Assembly: GCF_016679925.1 (NCBI RefSeq)
Contig: NZ_JAEQBW010000001.1
Location: forward strand, 1,178,001-1,242,000
Length of the DNA stretch: 64,000 nt
From: Marivirga aurantiaca
GTDB lineage: Bacteria > Bacteroidota > Bacteroidia > Cytophagales > Cyclobacteriaceae
Reading direction: 5' to 3'
How positions within the stretch are numbered: the stretch's first letter is position 1; every line of letters begins with the position of its first letter. Made by a program: the position numbers and the translations under genes. The notes under the pieces are model-generated. The model was not told the DNA's origin, did not search any database, and saw only the letters and a list, made by a program, of their open reading frames with translations. Below, piece by piece: positions 38,670-47,300 of this stretch.

Positions 38670-40127
38670 ATGTCCAAAATAGTCATATTAGGAGCAGGAA
38701 TAGCAGGTCATACCGCAGCGGCTCATTTACGAAGAAAACTTTCCGGAAAACATGAGGTTTTGGTGGTTTCCCCTAACCACAATTATCAATGGATTCCCTC
38801 CAATATTTGGGTAGGAATTGGCAGAATGAAGCCGGAACAAATCATTTTCCCTTTACCTCCATTATATAAAAAGAAAGGCATTGGTTTTAAACAGGCTAAA
38901 GTAGTTTCCTTTCATCCTGAAGGAGATGCGGAGCATACACCTTATGTGAAAGTGGAATATGTGTATGGAGAACAAAAAGGTCATACAGAAAAAGTAACTT
39001 ATGACTATCTCATTAATGCCACAGGTCCTAAACTGGCTTTTGAAATGACGGATGGATTGGTGCCCGGTACAAATGACGTTTATTCAGTCTGCACTTATGA
39101 TCATGCCCAACATGCCACCACAGGTTTGAACGAATTGGTTGAAAAAGCTAAATATTCAGCCACAAAATTAAAGGTACTCATTGGAACAGGTCATGCAAAA
39201 GCAACCTGCCAAGGCGCAGCTTTTGAATACATTCTCAATGTAGAACATGAACTCAGAAGAAGAAAAGTAAGGGATAAAGTTGATATCAAGTGGATTTCCA
39301 ATGAACCCTATTTAGGTGATTTCGGAATGGATGGCATGTTGCTTTCTTATGCAGGTGAAAGCATGAAATCCAGTGATATGGTGGAAATGGTCTTTAAGGA
39401 CAGAGGAATTGAATGGATTCTGCAGGCTGGGGTGAATAGAGTAGAAAAAGGTCTGGTGCATTATGAAACACTGGATGGAGATCATAAGCAAGAATCTTTT
39501 GATTTTGCTATGTTGATACCTGCCTTTTCCGGTCACGGCTTTAAGGCATACGATAAAGAAGGACGGGATATTACCGATAAGCTTTTCAAAGGTTTTATGA
39601 TAGTGGATGCAGATTATACACCCAAACCTTATGAAGAATGGAGCGTGCAAGACTGGCCGGAAACCTATCAGAACCCGACTTATCCCAACATATTTGCCCC
39701 GGGCATTGCCTTTGCTCCCCCTCACAGTATATCCAAACCGAGAAAGAGCGCCAATGGGACAGATATTTTTCCATCTCCACCGCGAACAGGTATGCCTTCA
39801 GGCATCACCGCTAAGTTAGTGGCCGATAATATTATCGATTCCATCAAAAACGGGAAAGAAAGTCGCCATCACAAAGGTTCTATGGGAAATATGGGCGCGG
39901 CATGTATTGCTTCTTCCGGCTTTGGATTAACAAGTGGCAGTGGCATCAGCATCACCACCTTCCCTATTGTGCCCGACTATAAAAAATATGAAAAGTCCGG
40001 TGGAAGGGATCTTAAAAAGACCTTTGGAGAAATAGGATTGGCAGGCCATTGGGTGAAACTGGCATTACACTATGGATTTATATATAAAGCGAAAATGAGA
40101 CCATTCTGGTGGTTAATCCCGGAATAA
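38670..40127 (+). CDS. sulfide:quinone oxidoreductase-type flavoprotein
   Basis: A 485-residue FAD enzyme of the SQR/flavocytochrome-c sulfide dehydrogenase family, which oxidises sulfide and passes electrons to quinone at the membrane. It shows KIVILGAGIAGHTAAAHLRR (FAD Rossmann, residues 3-22), a second nucleotide-fold region KLKVLIGTGHAKATCQGAA, and three widely spaced cysteines of the SQR pattern: SVCTYDH (~141), ATCQGAA (~180) and GAACIASSG (~411). It lacks a signal peptide and ends with amphipathic aromatic sequence (RPFWWLIPE), fitting peripheral membrane attachment. Sulfide as substrate is inferred from family and Cys pattern. A tiny gene follows after 13 bp. Confidence 0.85.
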   Translation: MSKIVILGAGIAGHTAAAHLRRKLSGKHEVLVVSPNHNYQWIPSNIWVGIGRMKPEQIIFPLPPLYKKKGIGFKQAKVVSFHPEGDAEHTPYVKVEYVYGEQKGHTEKVTYDYLINATGPKLAFEMTDGLVPGTNDVYSVCTYDHAQHATTGLNELVEKAKYSATKLKVLIGTGHAKATCQGAAFEYILNVEHELRRRKVRDKVDIKWISNEPYLGDFGMDGMLLSYAGESMKSSDMVEMVFKDRGIEWILQAGVNRVEKGLVHYETLDGDHKQESFDFAMLIPAFSGHGFKAYDKEGRDITDKLFKGFMIVDADYTPKPYEEWSVQDWPETYQNPTYPNIFAPGIAFAPPHSISKPRKSANGTDIFPSPPRTGMPSGITAKLVADNIIDSIKNGKESRHHKGSMGNMGAACIASSGFGLTSGSGISITTFPIVPDYKKYEKSGGRDLKKTFGEIGLAGHWVKLALHYGFIYKAKMRPFWWLIPE

Positions 40128-40140
40128 AAACAAAACAATT

Positions 40141-40281
40141 ATGGAAAAGCTAATCACAAAAAAACAGAAGCGATATATGATGAATCCGTTCATTCAATTT
40201 TTCAGATTCATCTATTTAAACATCAAAATAATGCGTATTGTGGCAGGTGGCCATGGTGGAACCAGGGAAAAGGAAATTTAA
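40141..40281 (+). CDS. 46-residue small protein downstream of SQR
   Basis: A frame of 46 codons beginning MEKLITKKQKRYMMNPFIQF, continuing with a hydrophobic/basic stretch (FFRFIYLNIKIMRIV) and ending AGGHGGTREKEI. It starts 13 bp after the SQR stop on the same strand and ends 1 bp before the convergent pbpC stop. The basic-amphipathic make-up suggests a peripheral membrane peptide, perhaps anchoring or assisting SQR. No ribosome site is diagnostic, and I know no named family. Confidence 0.55.
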   Translation: MEKLITKKQKRYMMNPFIQFFRFIYLNIKIMRIVAGGHGGTREKEI

Positions 40282-40282
40282 T

Positions 40283-42619
40283 TTAAGATGACTTATTATT
40301 AGCCACCTCAAATGTGAATGACAGATACTCTCCTTCGCTGTCGGCCAGGTAGAGTTTGTGTTGGCCTTCTTGGTCTGTATCAATTTCCATTTGGTGCGTG
40401 CCCTCGGTGCTGCCCAAATACAAATCATCCAGGTACCAATAGACAATTGCCTGTGAGGATTGATGTGCCACTTCAAAAATGGCGCGGCCTTTGTCGCCCG
40501 AGATTTCCTTGGGGATGATGATCTTGGTGCTCTGCCTCGGGTAGATCATTTCCATAGAAGCATTTTTGCTCTTCAAACAATTGTTGTTCCATTCCGGTGG
40601 CTCTGTATAAGCGGTATTGTATTTTTTGTAAAAACGAGCCTGCGCAGGCGGCAACATCATCACCAGCTGCTTTTTCATTTTACTCACCGGGTAACAGTCG
40701 CTGTTCACCCGCTTGCCTTCCTGGTCAGTAAAAATCTGCCTGTGATACGGACAAGCCTCCAATAATTGCGCGCCTATATTAACATAATTTTTTATAGGAT
40801 GCGGACAGTCTACAGTGGCCAAATAGCCTGTTTCCTGGCAGAAATCCTGTACTTTCATGCCTTTAAGGGGCATTTTGAAGTCTTTTTCACCTCCTTTTAG
40901 CAAATCAAACAGCTGAAACATCAATGGTGCGGCCGTTCTTGAACCTATTAAGCCTGGTCTTCCCTCTCCGTCTGCATTGCCGGTCCATACCGCCACCACA
41001 TATTGCTGGTTAATACCCAGTGCCCAGGCATCTCTGAAGCCAAAACTGGTGCCTGTTTTCCAGGCAATATTCTGTGATGAGCCAAACTGCTCCCAACCCG
41101 CTTCTTCTCCCGGCCTGGCCACTTCCTTCATGGCTTTTAAAGTCAACCAGGCTGATCCGGCACTTAATGGATGTTTTTGCTGCTCACTCTTGTTTTCTTT
41201 ATTGGCAGCAAAATTCTTTAACACATTGATTTCTTTCTTGCTTTTCCATTCCGGATACAGGCTCCTTGCCAGCTTCACATACAGTCCGCCCGCTTCCCAC
41301 AGGCTGATTTCTGCCCCGCCCAATATCAGGCTGAGTCCATAATGAGAAGCCGGTTTGTTCAGACTCTTAAAGCCCATTGTTTTTAAGTCCTGATGGAATG
41401 GATAATAACCATAATCCCTCAGCAGATCCACAAAAGGAATATTGAGCGAGCGTGCCAATGCACGGTCGGCTTTTACGGCTCCATAATAGTTGTGGTCAAA
41501 ATTCTTCGGACTAAAACCTTCATAAAAAATGGGGATGTCCGGAAGCAGTTGCCATGGACTGATCATCCCTTTATCAATGGCGTGCGCATATAAAAGCGGT
41601 TTCAGTAAACTTCCCGGGCTGCGCAATGAGCGGACAATATCCACATTTTGGTGGTGCTCCTCTCCTGTCGACACATTGCCAACATAAGCCACCACTTCTT
41701 CTTTCCGCCAGTCCAGTACCAGTACTGCAGCATTATGAATTTGATTGGCTTCCAAAGTACGACTGTATTGATTGGCTATTTCACTAATCCTTTCTTGTTT
41801 ATACCAATCCAAGCTGGTTTGCAAAAGCTTTCCTGGCTGCTTAGCGTGAAAATCGAACAGTAAATGTTGGGCAATTTTAGGGAAAGGCTGCTGCGATTGC
41901 GGAATTTCCTCTGATTTGGCTAATTTTAAGCCTGTTTCATCCAGATAACCTGCATTTTTTAGCTTTTGAAGCAGAAAATCTCGCTTTTTCTTCAGATAAT
42001 CCGTGTTTCTGCCCGGATAAATCATAGCCGGCTGGTTGGGCAATACAGCCAGAGTGGCGGCTTCCCCCCACGACAATGCCTCCGGAGCACGGCCGAAATA
42101 GCGCCATGAAGCAGCTGTCAGTCCTTCAATATTGCTACCAAAAGGCGCATGAGTGATGTATAAAGCCAGTATTTCCTTTTTGGAAAGCTGGGCTTCAAAG
42201 CGAAAAGCCATCAGTATTTCCTTGACTTTCTGGCGCCATGTACGGTCGCGGTTGCCATCAGCCAAACGTGCCAGTTGCATGCTAAGCGTACTGCCACCTC
42301 TGACTATCCGACCCTGACGGATATTTTCTCGCATGGCTTTGACAATGGCGACCGGATTAATACCCGGATGGCTGTAGAAATACTCATCCTCATAAGTGAT
42401 GAGTGCTGTGGCAAAGCGTTCAGGAATGTCTTTTTGTGGCGGAAAGCGCCAGATTTCATCCTTAGCCAACACAGCCCCTAATAATTGCTTGTCCTTATCC
42501 AGCAAAACCGTAGCAAAAGGTTTATCGAATATTGGTTTTTGCAACGGCCAGAACAGGAATAGTAGTATTCCTAAAAGGATACTGCCTGCTATGATCCATT
42601 TGGTGATTTTTTTGTGCAA
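40283..42619 (-). CDS. pbpC: penicillin-binding protein 1C
   Basis: A 778-residue bifunctional peptidoglycan synthase: an N-terminal TM anchor (about 7-25, IIAGSILLGILLFLFWPL), and a GT51 glycosyltransferase (ITYEDEYFYSHPGINP, GGSTLSMQLARL, KEILALYITHAPFG; about 50-220). The transpeptidase follows with SxxK in RSPGSLLKP (~335), SLN in RSLNIPFVDLL, and KTGTS (~525). The C-terminal BiPBP_C-like domain (about 690-775) ends FTFEVANNKSS. PBP1C typically partners with a periplasmic alpha-2-macroglobulin. That gene is upstream on the same strand, but 1.7 kb of repeats intervene, so co-transcription is doubtful. It converges on the SQR operon, with 1 bp between the ends. Confidence 0.96.
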   Translation of the reverse strand: MHKKITKWIIAGSILLGILLFLFWPLQKPIFDKPFATVLLDKDKQLLGAVLAKDEIWRFPPQKDIPERFATALITYEDEYFYSHPGINPVAIVKAMRENIRQGRIVRGGSTLSMQLARLADGNRDRTWRQKVKEILMAFRFEAQLSKKEILALYITHAPFGSNIEGLTAASWRYFGRAPEALSWGEAATLAVLPNQPAMIYPGRNTDYLKKKRDFLLQKLKNAGYLDETGLKLAKSEEIPQSQQPFPKIAQHLLFDFHAKQPGKLLQTSLDWYKQERISEIANQYSRTLEANQIHNAAVLVLDWRKEEVVAYVGNVSTGEEHHQNVDIVRSLRSPGSLLKPLLYAHAIDKGMISPWQLLPDIPIFYEGFSPKNFDHNYYGAVKADRALARSLNIPFVDLLRDYGYYPFHQDLKTMGFKSLNKPASHYGLSLILGGAEISLWEAGGLYVKLARSLYPEWKSKKEINVLKNFAANKENKSEQQKHPLSAGSAWLTLKAMKEVARPGEEAGWEQFGSSQNIAWKTGTSFGFRDAWALGINQQYVVAVWTGNADGEGRPGLIGSRTAAPLMFQLFDLLKGGEKDFKMPLKGMKVQDFCQETGYLATVDCPHPIKNYVNIGAQLLEACPYHRQIFTDQEGKRVNSDCYPVSKMKKQLVMMLPPAQARFYKKYNTAYTEPPEWNNNCLKSKNASMEMIYPRQSTKIIIPKEISGDKGRAIFEVAHQSSQAIVYWYLDDLYLGSTEGTHQMEIDTDQEGQHKLYLADSEGEYLSFTFEVANNKSS

Positions 42620-42888
42620 TTGGGTGATGTATTAGACTGCTTGATTTCTATTGGATAAAATTACGGATAAAGATGGGATTTTTGTTAGAAAACCTTTGGT
42701 TTCCGATTCCATGAGGCTACCTTTTTATGACTTACCCCTGATTTATCTGCGTCAAATCTGTCCCGACAAATTGGCTGGTAAAAAATTGATAATTATTCAG
42801 ACAACGGGGGTTACTTTTTACTTGCGAAAAGTATACACCTATACAAACACACAAATTTTATTCATACACCTGTTTAACATTAAAGATT

Positions 42889-42919
42889 AAAGTCTTCTTT
42901 GCAAAAAGAAGACTTTTTT
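42889..42919 (+). terminator. strong hairpin terminator in the pbpC/A2M gap
   Basis: A perfect 12-bp stem AAAGTCTTCTTT / AAAGAAGACTTT with GCAA loop and T run. It points away from pbpC on the plus strand and has no convincing gene before it; a repeat-derived frame ends at its base. Confidence 0.8.
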
Positions 42920-43006
42920 GCTTTCTGACAATTACTTCCGCACCGACCATTCCATATTGAAATACAGGATCAAGCAATAATTCGTAGAACTCTACGGATA
43001 GGTAAG

Positions 43007-43426
43007 GCGTCAGACGGTTGTAAGAGCCGGCAAACAACCGTCAGAAGCTTTTTGTGACTTCATCTTTGGAATGGAGCCTGGGCCTGATTTCCTGAATATA
43101 CCTCCTCGATTAGCAGAAAGTTTGTGGGGACACAAACTTTGGCGACTTGGGTGCTCCTTCGGGAAAAAAGAAGGGTGGCCCCACGAAGAAGTGGGATCAA
43201 CTTGCCAGCTTTTGGCCGGGATGACGTTCTAGAAAGACGGTTCAGTTTTATAGGTCGTATAGCTATTTTTATCAGGAAGATTCCCGTCTGCAGGGGAATA
43301 GCTTGTCCCGCCTAAAGCAGGAACGGTATAATTATTATAGTATAGGTTAATTAAAAATAAATTTGTTTCCACTCTTGAATTAGGCGTCTGACGGTAGTTT
43401 GATAGTTTATAAAACCGTCTGACGCC
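43007..43426. repeat. inverted-repeat family P, two copies
   Basis: Copies at 43007-43050 (GGCGTCAGACGGTT ... AACCGTCAGAAGC) and 43383-43426 (GGCGTCTGACGGT ... ACCGTCTGACGCC). Between them lies unrelated sequence with a CCCGTCTGCAGGGGAATAG hairpin region and no credible gene. Confidence 0.8.
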
Positions 43427-43440
43427 TTCAATACCCATTC

Positions 43441-44262
43441 ACCCCAACACTCCGTCACATCAACACTCCGTCACATCAACACTTAAACACCTCAAAACAA
43501 TCTTAATTTAAAACTCAGTTTATAAAGGCTTCTGACGGTAGTTTGATAATTTATACAACCGTCTGACGCCTTTGTCGCATGCCTACTTCAATTTTTCACT
43601 CCTACAATGATCTCGTCCTTTCAGGACTTTATTAACTGTTATATTTAACGAAGGGCTGCACCCTTCGCTTTTACTTTGTCCCTTTCAGGGCCAGGGTTTA
43701 TCGGAAAATAAAAATATCATATAAATTGTGGTTGTTGGTGAAAAAAACACCATTAACAGAGCTACCCCCTATCTATCCACTTCAACACTTGCTAACTTCA
43801 AAACCTATCCACCCCAACACTCCGTCACATCAACACTTAAACACCTCAAAACAATCTTAATTTAAAACTCAGTTTATAAAGGCTTCTGACGGTAGTTTGA
43901 TAATTCGCACAACCGTCTGACGCCTTTGTCGCATGCCTACTTCAATTTTTCACTCCTACACTGATCTCGTCCTTTCAGGACTTTTTTAACTGTTATATTT
44001 AACGAAGAGCTGCACCCTTCGCTTTTACTTTGTCCCTTTCAGGGCCAGGGTTTATCGGAAAATAAAAATATCATATAAATTGTGGTTGTTGGTGAAAAAA
44101 ACACCATTAACAGAGCTACCCCTATCTATCCACTTCAACACTTGCTAACTTCAAAACCTATCCACCTCAACACCCAAGCATTCCAAAACAACCTTAATTT
44201 AAAACTCAGTTCATAAAGGCTTCTGACGGTAGTTTGATAATTTATACAACCGTCTGACGCTT
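43441..44262. repeat. tandem array of 354/337-bp intergenic units
   Basis: Two nearly identical units of 354 bp and a partial third of 337-bp spacing. Each holds a CACATCAACACTTAAACACC lead, a family-P inverted repeat (43527-43570, 43881-43924, 44218-44260), and a module TCCTTTCAGGACTTT...AACGAAG...TGCACCCTTCGCT...CCCTTTCAGGGCC. That module is a relative of the one at 17.96 and 19.19 kb. A 16-bp sub-repeat (TCCGTCACATCAACAC) is doubled in the first unit. No coding frame is conserved among units. Confidence 0.9.
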
Positions 44263-44343
44263 TTATTCACTCCAACACCTAGACTTCTCAACAACCAAAA
44301 CCTGACCAACTCGCCAACCTATCAAACTTGGCCACCTGAAAAC

Positions 44344-47300
44344 CTAATCAACAACCTTCACCCACTGACCATCCAAAGCCGCATAAATACTATTGTCGTA
44401 CATCGCTTCTGCCTGCATGGCCGGTAAATAGTAATCTCCTTTGTATGATGCATTCAGCAAAACGGTAAACTGCTTTTTCTCGCCCACTTTCAAATCGAAA
44501 TAGGTCAATACCCTGTCATCCCTGATGTCCTTGTAAGTAGCTTTATCGCTATTGGAAACACCCTCTTCATCATTCAGTCGGGTATTCAAAATCTCCCAGC
44601 CGGAAGGGAAAATCTGCGTAAGGGCCAGCTCTTTTAATACACCTCTTGTACCAGGGTTGTTGACAGTCACAACAGCTTTAAAATCAGTTCCTTGTTTAAT
44701 AGATGCCACATCTAATACTGCCCCATCCCTATCATAATAATTTACTTTGATGCCTAGGTTCTTTTGAGCCGCCAGCTCTCCACCTTCTATGGGAATACCC
44801 TGCCTGATCAAACGGGCATACAGTGGCCCACCGCTTTTGTTGACTGCGGTTATATTAGCGTTTTTATCCGGCTCGTTCAGGTGAATTTGGGAAAAATAAC
44901 CTTCTATATTTAATATTGCCTTCTCAGCGTTAACCGTTACATCAGCCTGTAAATTAGCTGAAGAAGGAAAGCCTTTGGTATATTCTGCCACAGCAATTAA
45001 ACAATAAGCGGTAGTTTGGGTACTCATCCAGTAATCCGGATTGCCCAATGATTTTGCCAGTCGGCTTAGCATTTCAAAAGCATCATTTTTCCTGCCCAGC
45101 TTTACCAGTGTTTCCATAATAATGGCCTCATCTCGCACGGAAGAGCCAAATGTATAGCTTAGTTCGCGGTAATCGTCAACAGTACGGGATAAATTGCTGA
45201 TAAGCTCCTCTCCCACATCTGCATGGCCAGCCTCGGCATAAGCATTGGCCAACAGCCATCTGCTCATTTCAGAAATACTGCTGTTTTCTCTCATCCTATT
45301 CATGGCCGCCATTATTGGTGCCTTGGCCAGGGACATGGTATACAATCTGTAAGCCTGAATAACATCGGAACGATAAGTCGTATTGCCGTTCCAGCTGTTG
45401 GCAAGGCCTGTCTGGAATTTTTTGAAATTACGTAAAATATCATCAGGAACGGAATAACCAGCTTTTTGGGCAGCAATGAGGAAATGACCTGCATAATTGG
45501 TACCCCACTCATTGGCCGTCTGGCTTCCCGGCCAGTAGGCAAAACCTCCGGAAGGAATCTGGAAGTTACGTAATCTGCCAATGGCTGCATCAATATTGGT
45601 CTGTATCTGATATTTGGCATGTTCATCCAAATTGACCAAATCGCCCAAATATAGCTGTGCAAATACCGATGAAGTAGTTTGCTCCACACATCCATGCGGA
45701 TAGCGGATCAGGTAAGAAGTACGCTGCTCCAGATTTAAAGGAGGCAAAGTGGACAGCTCCAGCACAGCATTATTGGTACCCAACATACCCAAAGGCTTAT
45801 AATCAGCCTTCCATTCTGCTTTATCATCCAACAATTTATCTGCCACAGAAAGCATCATTGGGTTGGAAGGCCTCACCTGCATATTCACATCATAAACAGC
45901 TTCATTCTTTCCGGACTTAGCTTTTATCTGCACTTTTCCGGCTCCTAAAGCTTGCTCTGCAGTAATTTCCACATAAGCAATGGTTTCCTTGCCGGGATTA
46001 AGTTGTACAGTCAATTGTTTATTGCCTTTTACCTTCAGCTTACCGGAAGTATTCACTTCCAGTTGTGCGGATGTTAAATTTTTATCGCGTGCAAATAGTG
46101 TTACAGGCATTAAAGTAGTTTCTCCCGGCCCCATTACTCTTGGCAGGGTAGCCAAAATCATCAGCGGCTGATTAATGCCGATAGAGGTCTCTGCCGCACC
46201 ATATTTACCGGAAGCATCTGCTGCCACCACCATCATTCTTAATTCTCCAATGTATTGAGGGACTGTAAACTGATGATTGGCGGTTTTACCTTTTTCAAGC
46301 TTGAAAGGCCCCATATATTTTACCACAGGTTTAAACCTGCTCTCGCTTTTTTCTTCCATAGGCCCCATTTCATCTCCACCTACAGCCAATAAACGGCCAT
46401 ATTTACCTGAAAATGAACCTAAAACATCTTCAAACATATCATAAGTACGCACGCCCAGTGCTTCCCTTGCATAAAAATGATCCCATGGTTGAGGGGTTTT
46501 ATAATTGGTCAGCCCAAGTAAGCCTTCATCTACCAACGCAATGGTATAAGTCATGGATTTACCATTTTGCTCACCAATCTGTAATTTTACATTTTCTCCG
46601 GGTTGGGCATTTTCAGGAGCTTTAATTTCTGGAAGCAATTTGGTATTGGCATTTTCTACCATAATATTGCGCACGCCATATAACCTGAGTGGTAAATCAT
46701 TGTAGTTTTGCTCGTGTGGCTGAATCAAAGAAACGTGCACATATACATTAGGAGCCATTTCCTCTGTTAAATCAAAGTGGTAAATAGTTTCCTTACCGTT
46801 CATGGAGATATAATCTTTCTTTATAAGTGCTTTTCCTGTTTCCAAAGTGATATAAGCATGGCCCGTACCACTGGAAGGAATAGTCACTTCAATGGTTTCA
46901 CCACTTTTGGCTTCTTCTTTATTAAGTGAGAAGCTCAATAAATTAGCGCCACCCATGGCTTTGGCCATAGTGCCATACCAGTCGGACCTACGGAAATAAA
47001 CCACTTGTCCTGTGCTGTGTCCGGAGGCTTTATCAATTACACGAATAAAATAGCGGCCCCAATCGTTATCGCTGATGGTCAACGGATAATCCACCTTACC
47101 ATTGGTTAATTGAACATTATGGGTTCGTACAGGCTTATTATAGCTGCTGCTTACATAATTACTGATGTTGTCCCTTCCATAATCCCACCACCATCTCCAG
47201 CTTAGCTTATAAAGCTCCATTGTTACATTTTTACCGCTCAATAATTGGCCGTCTTCATCCAGGTTCACCAGCTTTATTGTATTATCTTTATTGGTGTACA

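Noticed and set aside
42651-42890. 79-codon frame ending at a strong terminator
   Set aside because: TTG start, no protein-like pattern, and its middle is a copy of a dispersed CCCCTGATT(T)ATCTGCG-type repeat; terminator position is probably coincidental.
43441-44262. Regular repeats resembling a CRISPR array
   Set aside because: Units are ~354 bp with conserved interiors, not short repeats with unique ~30-bp spacers, and no cas genes are near.
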